The position numbers and the translations under genes are program-made. Source: Congeria kusceri (Eukaryota; Mollusca; Bivalvia; Myida; Dreissenidae). Taken from it: a DNA stretch of 64,000 nucleotides. Positions 26,901 through 33,492 of the stretch are shown here, in pieces. The notes beneath the pieces were generated by a model. That model saw nothing but the letters and a program-made list of their open reading frames with translations, was not told where the DNA came from and ran no database searches. Every line of letters starts with the position of its first letter. Positions within the stretch are counted from its first letter, which is position 1. The stretch is taken from assembly GCA_027627225.1 (NCBI GenBank), contig CM051027.1:87156451-87220450 (forward strand), in the 5' to 3' direction.

Positions 26901-29548
26901 TTCCTTATATGGCTTTAGGAAAAGCTTGTGAACACTCTAGAAGTTACATTTTTTGCCCAATCAACATAAAACTTGCTCAGAACCTTTGTTCTTATGATAT
27001 CTCGGCCGAGTTAAAAAATGGTTCCACTCCGTTGAGAAACATGGCCACCAGGGGGCGGGGTAGTTTTCCTTATATGGCTATAGAAAAAGCTTGTGAACAC
27101 TCTAGAAGTCACATTTTTTGCCCAATCAACATGAAACTTGCTCAGAATCATTGGTCTTATGATATCTCGGCTGAGTTAGAAAATGGTTCCGGTCCGTTGA
27201 AAAGCATGGCTGCCAGGGGGGGGGGGTAAGTTTTCCTTATATGGCTTTAGGAAAAGCTTGTGAACATTCTAGAAGTAACATTTTTGGCCAATCAACATGA
27301 AACTTGCTAAGAACCTTTGTTCTTTTGATATCTTGGCCAAGTTCGAAAATTTTTCGGGTCTGTTGAAAAACATGGGGGAGGGATGCGGTTTACCTTATAT
27401 GGCTATAGAAAAAGCTTGTGAACACTCTAGAAGTCAAATTTTTTTTCACAATCAACTTGAAACTTGCTCAGATCCTTTGTTATTATGATATCTCGACCAA
27501 GTTCGAAAATGGTTCCGGTCTGTTGAAAAACATGGGCTGGGGACAGTTTTCCTTATATGGCTATAGAAAAAGTATGTGAACACTCTAGAAGTTACATTTT
27601 TTGCCCAATCAACATAAAACTTGCTCAGAACCTTTGTTCTTATGATATCTCGGCCGAGTTAAAAAATGGTTCCACTCCGTTGAGAAACATGGCCACCAGG
27701 GGGCGGGGTAGTTTTCCTTATATGGCTATAGAAAAAGCTTGTGAACACTCTAGAAGTCACATTTTTTGCCCAATCAACATGAAACTTGCTCAGAACCATT
27801 GGTCTTATGATATCTCGGCTGAGTTAGAAAATGGTTCCGGTCCGTTGAAAAGCATGGCTGCCAGGGGGGGGGGTAAGTTTTCCTTATATGGCTTTAGGAA
27901 AAGCTTGTGAACATTCTAGAAGTAACATTTTTGGCCAATCAACATGAAACTTGCTAAGAACCTTTGTTCTTTGATATCTTGGCCAAGTTCGAAAATTGTT
28001 CGGGTCTGTTGAAAAACATGGGGGAGGGATGCGGTTTACCTTATATGGCTATAGAAAAAGCTTGTGAACACTCTAGAAGTCAAATTTTTTGCACAATCAA
28101 CTTGAAACTTGCTCAGATCCTTTGTTATTATGATATCTCGACCAAGTTCGAAAATGGTTCCGGTCTGTTGAAAAACATGGGCTGGGGACAGTTTTCCTTA
28201 TATGGCTATAGAAAATGCTTGTGAACACTCTTAAAGGCACATTTTTTGCCCAATCAACATGAAACTTGCTCAGAACCCTGGTTCTTATGATATCTTGGTC
28301 GAGCTTGAAAATGGTTCCGGTCTGTCAATAAACATGGCCGCCTTGGGGGGGTGCAGTTTTCCTAATTGGGCTATATAAAGAGCTTGTGAACACTCTGGAA
28401 GTCACATGTTTTGCCCAATCAACATGAAACTTTTGTTCATATGAACATTTGTTCATATGATACCTTTGCCAAGTAAGAAAATGGTTCTGGTCCGTTGAAA
28501 AAACTTGGCCGCCAGTGGAGGGAAAGGGGTTCAGTTTTCCTTACATGGATATATTGAAAATTTTAAAAAGCTTCAGAATACTCTAGATGCCACATTTGTA
28601 TCCCAATCATCATGAAACTTGCGCAGAACATTTGTCGCAATGATATCTCGAATCCAGGTCACATGTAGAAAAATACTAGGTCACCAGGCCAAATTGAAAA
28701 AAAACAAGCTTGAGGCAACATTTTTAGCTGAATCTTCATGTAACTTGCTCAGAACAGTTTAATTCTTTAGCCCCTCAGGTGAGCGACCTAGGGCCTTATG
28801 GTCCTCTTGTTTCAGTCCATTGCTCCTAGTATACATGCTTAATAGTTGTAAACTGTGTATAAGTTTTGCCCATGATGAGTCACTGATTATGTTTTATAAC
28901 ATTCCCTTAATACTTTGCAGAGTATCCGACCAAATATTGTCTGAGTGCCTTAAAGAGATAGAACATGAGTTGGACGACATTGGAGAGAACATAGTTCACC
29001 AGGTGTGCAAATCAGAATTTGCAGTTCCCGAATCCACCCCCGTTCCACCATCACCACCGTACCCACAATCCCCAGTGCAGGACATGCAGTATGATGAAGA
29101 GGATGATGCTGTAGAAGAAGACACTGACAGAGGGTACACAGAAACCAGAGCAGATAATAACCAGGTAGCGTATGTACAGGAACTAGTTTCTAATTTAAGA
29201 GCAAGTGATGATAGTTCATTGCTTTACAGTAGAAAGGATGACACGCAGATCAAATCAAGTGACAAAGCTTCTAAAAAAGAGGTAACATTTGATCATGAGG
29301 TGACTTACGACCAGGAAAGTGAATATGACGATGAAGAGGGGAGTTTTAACAGACGTGCGGTGTTTGATGCAGCTGAACTGGATGCTGTCATAGATGACGT
29401 GGGGGCACAAGACAGTGCCCGCAGTGTGGAGGACCAGTATGAGGAGGAGGAGGATTATGAAGATGAGGAGGAGGAGGAGGAGGATGACGTAGAGAAGGTG
29501 TCCCCTATCGACAGTGACGACTTGGAGTACTCTACAGATGAGGCATGA
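8884..29548 (+). CDS. KIAA0753: Protein moonraker (KIAA0753/MNR/OFIP), 18 coding exons with introns
   Basis: Moonraker is a centriole and centriolar-satellite protein that works with OFD1 and CEP20/FOR20 in centriole duplication and cilium formation. Joining the 18 exons (listed separately) gives 3,234 nt, or 1,077 aa plus stop, against about 967 aa in human; every junction is phase-compatible. Recalled landmarks of the human protein appear in order: an N-terminal QNQLKFN segment, LAKRDLKRQ (about residues 75-85), SARQIYNLRQQV then KHTKK (about 245-272), [13 protein letters not shown], a long variable middle, and a C-terminal block with GRFDPWRLVEE and a CKSEF end. Unlike the human protein it continues into a long acidic tail and has an Arg/Ser-rich middle. 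The start is supported by an in-frame TGA at 8869-8871. Exon 12 may have an alternative (see 22292-22379). Confidence 0.9.
9179..9411 (+). CDS. KIAA0753: moonraker exon 2
   Basis: Acceptor tttctaag; G9179 completes the split AGG codon. It encodes YHKPNPIIVER and the conserved MALAVRLAKRDLKRQ block, then a basic Pro/Ser/Lys linker. Two donors lie ten bases apart (after 9401 and after 9411); only the second gives the phase the next exon needs. Confidence 0.88.
9441..13084 (+). mobile_element. HINE/Pearl-like element, family B, with nested insertion (intron 2)
   Basis: It starts TTTAGCTCACCTGAGCACAA and ends with CTCAGGTGAGCGACTTAGGG followed by a GGGCCATCATGGCCC hairpin. The core is a run of diverged units of about 165-170 bp carrying phrases such as ctctacaaagattgttcaaa and tcttctcctctgaaaccgca. 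A second, degenerate copy of the 3' end lies at about 12984-13020. No protein is encoded. The element is interrupted by a DNA transposon at 9871-11037. Confidence 0.8.
9871..11037. mobile_element. Non-autonomous DNA transposon nested in the HINE-like element
   Basis: About 1.17 kb that breaks the family-B repeat. The 7-bp GTGGTCC is present on both sides (9864-9870 and 11038-11044). The ends are AGGGCATAGCC and, as the reverse complement of the right end, AGGGCTCAGCC, matching at 9 of 11 positions. Both subterminal regions carry ggagaagt-type motifs. No transposase frame is present. A hAT-like origin is possible, but the exact duplication length is ambiguous (seven bases, or five if CAGGG is taken as the end). 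Confidence 0.75.
13297..13464 (+). CDS. KIAA0753: moonraker exon 3
   Basis: Acceptor cttcaccag, donor TGCCAG|gtgagc, 168 nt. It encodes VTQIVYTRAAQERAQRLEQK and continues into a charged, probably helical segment, then a Pro/Ser/Arg linker (TAPRSRTPPRSSQPNLP). Phase 1 in, phase 1 out. No counterpart in the human protein is obvious, but the frame and splice sites are clean. Confidence 0.8.
13680..14570 (+). repeat. Tandem repeat in intron 3, unit about 140-150 bp
   Basis: Six or so diverged units carry ggtcaaggtcaccattacta, gatattttaatgaaa and tagataccttatat. The same unit family recurs at about 16214-16910 inside the family-A element of intron 5. Clear element ends were not found here. Confidence 0.75.
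14813..14968 (+). CDS. KIAA0753: moonraker exon 4
   Basis: Acceptor ttttcacag, donor ATGACAG|gtagct, 156 nt, phase 1 to phase 1. It encodes a linker and then EIARLQREMEGYLQQIQVIE, a coiled-coil block corresponding to the human VQRLQKELSSCIHKIEEV segment. Confidence 0.88.
15219..15415 (+). CDS. KIAA0753: moonraker exon 5
   Basis: Acceptor catttacag, donor AAAAAG|gttaga. It encodes an acidic stretch (DGYLSDDEDPARR), then RQEEQATRSARQIYNLRQQV and a terminal YVKHTKK, one of the best matches to the human protein (RQEQAARSARMLYVLQQQV and KHTKK). Phase 1 in, phase 0 out. Confidence 0.93.
15764..17057 (+). mobile_element. HINE/Pearl-like element, family A, complete copy (intron 5)
   Basis: It starts TTTTTAGCTCGACTTTTCGA and ends at GAAAAGTCGAGCGCGCTGTC plus a small hairpin and TTCTTGTTT. 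CTCGACTTTTC (15770-15780) and GAAAAGTCGAG (17021-17031) are perfect subterminal inverted repeats. Two different tandem cores lie inside: ggttaaagtttttcggtaag units (15830-16230) and ggtcaaggtcactgttacta units (16214-16910). No protein is encoded. Confidence 0.8.
17076..17175 (+). repeat. 50-bp tandem duplication of the exon 6 splice acceptor
   Basis: 17076-17125 and 17126-17175 are identical except at four positions. Each contains the branch/polypyrimidine region and a cag acceptor followed by AGCC. The downstream acceptor (ending 17171) gives the conserved frame; use of the upstream one would run into TAG within three codons. Confidence 0.85.
17172..17402 (+). CDS. KIAA0753: moonraker exon 6
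   Basis: Acceptor catatttcag, donor GTGGAA|gtatgg, 231 nt, phase 0 to phase 0. It encodes [20 protein letters not shown] and ELSLLIRQLAMLS, the strongest match to human moonraker ([20 protein letters not shown] and ELGSLIRQLSLCS). The open frame runs past the donor, but the human alignment and the next exon support the splice after VE. Confidence 0.95.
17831..17996 (+). CDS. KIAA0753: moonraker exon 7
   Basis: Acceptor caacttgcag, donor CCTAAAG|gtataa, 166 nt, phase 0 to phase 1. It encodes ELNKAWCAEKVFSEEEERRR, continuing the helix from exon 6, then a polar Gln/Asn/Lys linker ending KENKPK. Confidence 0.88.
18169..18231 (+). CDS. KIAA0753: moonraker exon 8 (small)
   Basis: Acceptor tgtatttcag, donor CAGCCAA|gtatgc, 63 nt, phase 1 to phase 1, so including or skipping it keeps the frame. 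It encodes LLKKHVYKTNKGIYRSQRQP, a basic segment. It was found by phase and splice-site matching and is below usual open-frame limits. Confidence 0.65.
18507..18792 (+). CDS. KIAA0753: moonraker exon 9
   Basis: Acceptor atcatttcag (ending 18506), donor ACTTCTAG|gtactt, 286 nt, phase 1 to phase 2. It encodes KVTPERQQVLQAGIQAFLRD, similar to the human KKDTLAPARQQGLRKAER stretch, then a Pro/Ser-rich region and GLQYKRERAQKSV. An upstream acceptor at 18421 was excluded because it breaks the frame. Confidence 0.87.
18812..18950. mobile_element. Palindromic MITE, short copy 4 (intron 9)
   Basis: About 139 bp, only the outer inverted arms of the family: gaggcgcatcatgggaaaac to gttttctcacgacgcaccac. 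ATAT flanks it on both sides (18808-18811 and 18951-18954). Confidence 0.85.
19012..19170. mobile_element. Fold-back element (intron 9)
   Basis: The left arm ggaatattatgctagtcaat is mirrored by attgactagcataatattcc, and the arms match for about 55 bp (gtattagt and gtggcttg with their complements). The centre is itself partly palindromic. Nothing is coded. Confidence 0.8.
19634..19895. mobile_element. Palindromic MITE, copy 5 (intron 9)
   Basis: Full-length copy with ends GTGGCGCGTCGTGAG and CTCACGACGCGCCAC. It contains both central inverted blocks and is flanked by ATAT at 19630-19633 and 19896-19899. Confidence 0.9.
19935..20111 (+). CDS. KIAA0753: moonraker exon 10 (Arg/Ser-rich)
   Basis: Acceptor tttttttccag, donor ATGCA|gtatgt, 177 nt, phase 2 to phase 2. 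It encodes REPWKPGGSSSHKSPARNQS then RTRSRSREG and QDRSRSLSPKSRHR. The opening resembles the human KAPWIPPNPTSPPASP. The frame overlaps a different open frame that lacks these splice phases. Confidence 0.82.
20870..20977 (+). CDS. KIAA0753: moonraker exon 11 (Arg/Ser-rich)
   Basis: Acceptor gatattttcag, donor ACAAG|gttaca, 108 nt, phase 2 to phase 2. It encodes ELFPEGVDGQRSRGRSASPR and then SQRQRSQSPPRSPVT. Five AGGTCA hexamers in its DNA encode the Arg-Ser pairs. Skipping it would keep the frame. Confidence 0.78.
21286..22613 (+). mobile_element. HINE/Pearl-like element, family B, diverged copy (intron 11)
   Basis: Begins gttagctcacctgagcacg and ends gagcgctgtgggccatcatg then accgtcttgttt. 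The core has about four units of roughly 150 bp with phrases such as catccaatcttcaccaatct and cacagtttgtctatga. The right part (22110-22540) lacks recognisable core units and contains the exon-like block at 22292-22379. Confidence 0.6.
22292..22379 (+). CDS. KIAA0753: Candidate alternative moonraker exon
   Basis: An 88-nt open block between tgcaactag and the strong donor GGTCAG|gtaaga. Read in the phase left by exon 11 it encodes SPKLSAKKTSKSIVSAFSGI and then VTDLMTKGQ. It is phase 2 in and phase 0 out, exactly like exon 12 (23061-23121). Using both breaks the frame at once (TAG as second codon), while using either one keeps it. The acceptor has a poor pyrimidine tract and the block lies within a repeat-rich stretch, so it may be a chance exon. 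Confidence 0.35.
22642..22902. mobile_element. Palindromic MITE, copy 6 (intron 11)
   Basis: Full-length copy with ends GAGGCGTGTCGTGG and CCACGACGCGCCTC, flanked by ATAT at 22638-22641 and 22903-22906. Confidence 0.9.
23061..23121 (+). CDS. KIAA0753: moonraker exon 12
   Basis: Acceptor gtggttccag, donor ATCAAG|gtaact, 61 nt, phase 2 to phase 0. It encodes SRFDAHRLQSRLAKLQRYIK, a helical segment that starts the coiled-coil region continued by exons 13 and 14. It joins directly to exon 11 in frame. Confidence 0.85.
23325..23408 (+). CDS. KIAA0753: moonraker exon 13
   Basis: Acceptor aatcttccag, donor TTAAAAAG|gttggt, 84 nt, phase 0 to phase 0. It encodes DATMVKERDAEVSNINLRQL and LADQAVKK, continuing the coiled coil. 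Confidence 0.88.
23457..23703. mobile_element. Palindromic MITE, copy 7 (intron 13)
   Basis: A more diverged copy: gtttgtgggaaaacggggct on the left mirrors gcccggttttcccacgacac on the right. The central blocks are present. The left terminus is eroded. Confidence 0.8.
23973..24226. mobile_element. MITE with terminal inverted repeats (CCACAAAG family), copy 2
   Basis: Left end GCCCCATATCCACAAAGATC; the reverse complement of the right end is GGGGCCATATTCACAAAGCT. Same family as 5112-5371. It lies in intron 13. Confidence 0.75.
24274..24444 (+). CDS. KIAA0753: moonraker exon 14
   Basis: Acceptor tggtaaccag, donor ATGGAG|gtctgt, 171 nt, phase 0 to phase 0. It encodes AEVNGEMLTEMLLNDLLYDT, ASELQSLEEEEG and ENMYQRLEQME. 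This corresponds to the human stretch ending DCASELWAV and MMRRMEEMEKYQ. Confidence 0.92.
24711..24871 (+). CDS. KIAA0753: moonraker exon 15
   Basis: Acceptor gcattttccag, donor TCTGGCAG|gtagga, 161 nt, phase 0 to phase 2. It encodes LEQMDIRRRWGTLQFEEESS and then RPQGPVAMEITRHAPSQSHR, aligning with human residues around RQRYNKIAYADP and HPIRITK. A longer open frame on the same strand is in a different phase and is not used. Confidence 0.9.
25029..25169 (+). CDS. KIAA0753: moonraker exon 16
   Basis: Acceptor tttctaaag, donor CACCACAG|gtacta, 141 nt, phase 2 to phase 2. It encodes AYDKDTDAPIIFTKSAPAAT, then QQTSIPLETDEDSIF. Weakly conserved, as in this part of the human protein. Confidence 0.85.
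25998..26138 (+). CDS. KIAA0753: moonraker exon 17
   Basis: Acceptor tgttttgtag, donor GTGGAAGA|gtgagt, 141 nt, phase 2 to phase 2. It encodes KSIHNNLEKYESRLKKNSHQ and GRFDPWRLVE, matching the human C-terminal block (SRFEQYLRIISHEAVG and SFNPWLIAE). Confidence 0.93.
26261..28813 (+). mobile_element. HINE/Pearl-like element, family B, long copy with higher-order repeat (intron 17)
   Basis: Begins TTTAGCTCACCTGAGCACAA and ends CTCAGGTGAGCGACCTAGGG plus hairpin and CCTCTTGTTTC. CTCACCTGAG (26266-26275) and CTCAGGTGAG (28774-28783) are perfect inverted repeats. The core has about fifteen units of roughly 160 bp (aacttgctcagaacctttgt, cttatatggctatagaaaaa). A block of about 648 bp (four units) is duplicated almost exactly, the copies starting near 26941 and 27589. 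Open frames inside are repeat products. Confidence 0.85.
28921..29548 (+). CDS. KIAA0753: moonraker exon 18 (last; acidic tail)
   Basis: Acceptor atactttgcag, then 628 nt to TGA 29546-29548. It opens with VSDQILSECLKEIEHELDDI and GENIVHQVCKSEF, matching the human C-terminus (ESFSEELVDEALGAVAAEL and AVFTSEF), which ends soon afterwards. Here about 170 residues follow: a Pro-rich linker (STPVPPSPPYPQSP), then a Glu/Asp-rich tail with runs such as EEEEDYEDEEEEEEDD, ending SDDLEYSTDEA. Confidence 0.93.
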
Positions 29549-29562
29549 TTTTTGCAAGATAC

Positions 29563-29985
29563 TTTTCAGCGCACCTGAGCATCAAATGCTCAAATGTGAA
29601 ATAGTGTGGTCAGTCAGCATCCATCGTTTGTCATCCTTTGTCAACAATTTACTTTATAATTTTTCTCTGAAACTGCTTGGGGATTGTAGCAACATTTGTC
29701 AGGAATGTTCCTCGTGTAGTCTTTTCTTTTGATCAGAAACCACTTGCTGGATTTCAAAATAATAAATAATAAAAGGAATGGTCCTTTTGGTGACCTTTTT
29801 CAAATTCCTTCAATTCATTTTGATACGTTGAAACTTAGGTGCCAGTTGAGACAGCTTTCCTTGTATTACTTTATGATATTGAATAGTATTTAAACCTTGT
29901 CTGAAGCAGCGTTCAGTATATGGGATACATTACTTCAACATTGCTATGTCATCTCGTCATGTGAGCCTTTGGCCTACTTGTTAAA
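29563..29985 (+). mobile_element. HINE/Pearl-like element, family B, short diverged copy (3' flank of moonraker)
   Basis: Starts ttcagcgcacctgagcatca 15 bases after the stop codon and ends gtgagcctttggcctacttg then tt. It probably lies within the 3' UTR. AATAAA-like hexamers at about 29760 could be polyadenylation signals. Confidence 0.6.
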
Positions 29986-30690
29986 TAATTATATATATTT
30001 TATATTTTGAGGGAAAAAAATTAAATACTGACTTTAAATACTAGAAATCTAAGTGTTGCTTATTTTATTGTCAGTAACAAAATAATTTGATTTTTCTTAT
30101 GTTTAATTTATGATTATAAATGATGCACACACACACACACACATATAGATACTATTATGATAGTGTATTATACTTCGTTTTTAGTACTTAGTTTATATAT
30201 ATATTCCTGAAACTAAGTAACTGAATTAAATCTATGTAATTGCCTCATAGTCAAATATGCGTGTAAAATTAAATAAACGTGTGGGTGGTGTTAAAATACA
30301 GGCAAGGTTATGTGCACTGCCCCGGAAAGTTGTGTTTGCGTTAATTAGAAGAAATATGATACATAGGTTCATGTTGATTATGTCGCTTAATTTTGTATTA
30401 GTTTGTACATATTTATATATGATGATATTTATATTTTACAATCTGTGATAAATTAATCGAAATTATTCAGAGTTTGTTGTCCGAGTATTTAATGGCGTAT
30501 CCATGTAGCCATGGAAATCCTTACCATGACATAGTGTAATATCCAAAGAAAGTCCACCTTGGTAAATGCGCTTTACAGTAGAGCTTGATAGCGTCAGCAT
30601 GCGTGCTTGGTAACAGTTACAATGTACGTCAATTGGGCAGTCTGACGTTGTTATACTTCCACAAACGAAGGTTAGGGTGGGTTATATAGG
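29986..30690. other. AT-rich intergenic DNA with a CA microsatellite
   Basis: A pure CA run lies at about 30126-30142. No exon or known repeat was recognised in the rest. Confidence 0.5.
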
Positions 30691-31345
30691 AGTGAGCTTG
30701 TCGGTCTGTTGGTTTTGGGTTTCCGGATGATAACTCAAGAAAGGCTTGACATATTCAAATAATTTTTGGTACACATCATAGAATACAGGTCAAGTTTGAT
30801 GTTTGTTACAAACCACTAAATTTTGACATAGTTATGGCCCCTTTTCGTCCTAAAATTCCCTTAAAACATGGTTTCCGGATGATAACTCAAGAAAGGCTTG
30901 ACATATTCAAATAATTCTTTGTATACATGTGTAGCATCATAAAATACGGGTCAAGTTCGACTTTGATTACAAACCACAAAATTTTGACAGAGTTATGGCC
31001 CTTTATTTGACTTAAATTCCCTAAAAACATGGTTTCCTGACAATAACTCAACAATGGCTTGACATATTTAAATAATTATTGGTACACATGTGTAGCATCA
31101 TAAAATACAGCTCAGGTACGACTTTGGTTACAAACCACTAAATTTTGACACAGTTATAGCCCCTTTTTGACTTAAATTACCGAAAAACATGGACAATAAC
31201 TCATGAAAGGCTTCTCATATTTAAATTATTTTTGGTACACAGGTATAACATCATAAAATACAGATCAAGTTCAACTTAACCAAACCACTAAATGTTGACA
31301 GAGTTATGGCTCCTATTGAAATTAAATGTTTCCAAATACACTGTT
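30690..31345 (+). repeat. Tandem repeat, four units of about 155 bp
   Basis: Units carry gataactcaagaaaggcttg, catcataaaatacaggtcaa and aaattttgacagagttatgg. The layout is like the cores of the HINE-like families, but neither terminus could be identified. Confidence 0.75.
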
Positions 31346-32491
31346 GACTATTCACAAATTAAAGCATTCTCTCTCTGTCCATTTCTTTCGAATGGATGCC
31401 ATAGTTTTGTGACACGGCCATGTTGTGTGGGTATATCCGTCACTCATGTGACAATTCTAGTTAGAACTGGTTCGCCTGAGTTATCTAGTTATGCAATTCT
31501 CATTCGTTAAGCATATCGACTTTACCCGGGTATGGAACAAAACCGAATACCGGTATAGTTCGGACAAATTGACTTCACACTTGTGAACTCTATTCGCATA
31601 CATTAATATAACGCGTCATTTTTATTTCCTATATTTAAGTTTAGGTTAGGTTGTGCGCGTTGACGTGGCATTAGTCCTAGGAATTTTAAGCGACACTTGT
31701 AGATTGCATTACAGTATTGTTTAATTTACATTAGTTGACATTATTACTTTGCGCGTAAGCGTTGCTAAATCAAATGGTATGGAGGCCACATGCGAAACAA
31801 CAAATAAATGGGTAGGAGGACAGTGTTTGGCAGGATTGCCGAAACGTTCTATTATGAACAAACAGCACCACCCCAATAAATGATTTGGAATAATACTTAG
31901 TAATGAATAGATGCCAAGGCTGTCCCGCTAGAGCAGTGGTTGGTAGGTGTTCAGGATTTACATTAATTTTGAGCATATATGTTATTTGAAAAACACAATT
32001 GATCGTGCATGTATTTATAACTAAAAAACTAGACGTCAAAAACTAAATATATTAAACAAGTATATATACTATGCCCGAAAAAAATTCTAATTATTTAGTA
32101 TACCCTTAAGAATTTGCTACCGACGTAACTGCATTTTATTTCTTTCATCATGATTGTGTATTTCCGTACAACTTTTAAGGTCGCGTATCCTGTTTTTGTG
32201 TACAAACCCAATTTTTGTAAATTGACTACTAAATACCGGTATATAAAAATCACGTTGATTAAATATATTGGTACACGACGTACGCCGTTAATATTTGTTT
32301 TAACTCACAACTTTGTATATTTTCTTGTGAAAGTGTGTAAAATAGGTATATGCTTGCGTTATGTCCTGTCAAGATGTATCGAAACAAATTCTTCCTACGC
32401 CTCTACAAAGGTGCGCTACACTCGTCCTAACAAATAAAGCCCATTTTACCACCACGTTCGAGCGGATAGCACTTTCAGAGTCGTATTAGCA

Positions 32492-32639
32492 ATGTTACTA
32501 CTGACCTTGGCTGTTTTTTACCTGCGCCTTTGGACACAATCTCGAACATGGGACAAATGCAAATGGGACAGACAGGAAGTCAGAAGCTGGAACTTCAAAG
32601 ACATTGCTTGTTCTAAGCAGTAGACATGAACCACCGGAG
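32492..32639 (+). pseudogene. Broken signal-peptide exon of a secreted C1q-type gene (copy 0)
   Basis: This 148-nt block aligns with the intact 150-nt exons at 49055, 55397 and 61735, from ATG through the shared 3' end ggag|gtttgt. Homology extends upstream to about 31740 (ttgctaaatcaaatggtatg). A net two-base loss after the seventh codon shifts the frame, destroys the hydrophobic signal and leads to a stop. It is the ancestral or oldest copy of the exon amplified in the array further right. Confidence 0.7.
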
Positions 32640-33480
32640 GTTTGTATATTTTTACTTTTTGTTTGAAACACGTATTGCTAAATCATGTTATGACCATCTT
32701 ATTTAATGATGTTAACCATGCAAAGGGAGTTATATTGTTGTCGTTGATATTTGATAAGAATAGTGCTGAATGCAAGAGGATCGGGCATATTTAACACCGT
32801 ACGTACGTAGTTCGGAACGACAGATATAGCTTTTCTGGTTGCTTTATGAGTTAGGGTCTCTACCGCGCGTCAAAAATGTGTCACGGTAAGTTATCGACAA
32901 CTTGATATATATTTCTTAAAAATAAACTGTCATAATAAATGTGGTAAGTCTTCTTTAAGAACACGCTGTTAATATAACACCATTGAAGGAACACCATTTT
33001 TAGTTCTAATAAAACGTTGACACCATCGAAGGTACTGCTCTTTTATATTACATCCGCACTCTACGAGCGTAACTCCTGCTACCGCAGAGGCATTCCTGCC
33101 GAGGGGGGGGGGGGGGGCGGGGCGTGTCATAACAGTAGGCATGTCCAATGCACGCTACACCACAACACAAGTCGTTAAGCTGTTTGATTTAAACATATTT
33201 ATTTCTTTTAGCAAATACATAATATATCAAAATACACAATACAATGAGTATTAGAAGAGGATTGAAACGGAAGAAATAATTCTTATAGAGTTTCTCTCCT
33301 CATGGTAATATTTACACATAATTGGCAGTGTGTTAAGAACAATAGTACATGGTTTATGCCAGATATAGGAAATGTGAATGGTAAATATGCAAATGTTTTC
33401 GAAAAAAAAGAGTAAAAATAAAAATAAGGACGAAGGATTGTTGGTGCAAGGACTTGAACATCAAGTAACAACAACTACTC
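32640..33480. other. Intergenic or retrotransposon 3' flank with a G run
   Basis: Contains a run of 17 G at 33101-33117 and AT-rich sequence. The lower part probably includes the 3' UTR of the minus-strand retrotransposon, but its exact end and target duplication could not be fixed. Confidence 0.4.
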
Positions 33481-33492
33481 ATAACCGGATTG

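Noticed and set aside
26867..28224. Long plus-strand open frames with recurring AIEKACEHSRS
   Set aside because: They follow the 160-bp repeat units of a HINE-like element and have no start, splice or domain support.
33101..33117. G run as a possible retrotransposon tail or a G-quadruplex
   Set aside because: A single uninterrupted run with no partner tracts; its relation to the element end could not be shown.
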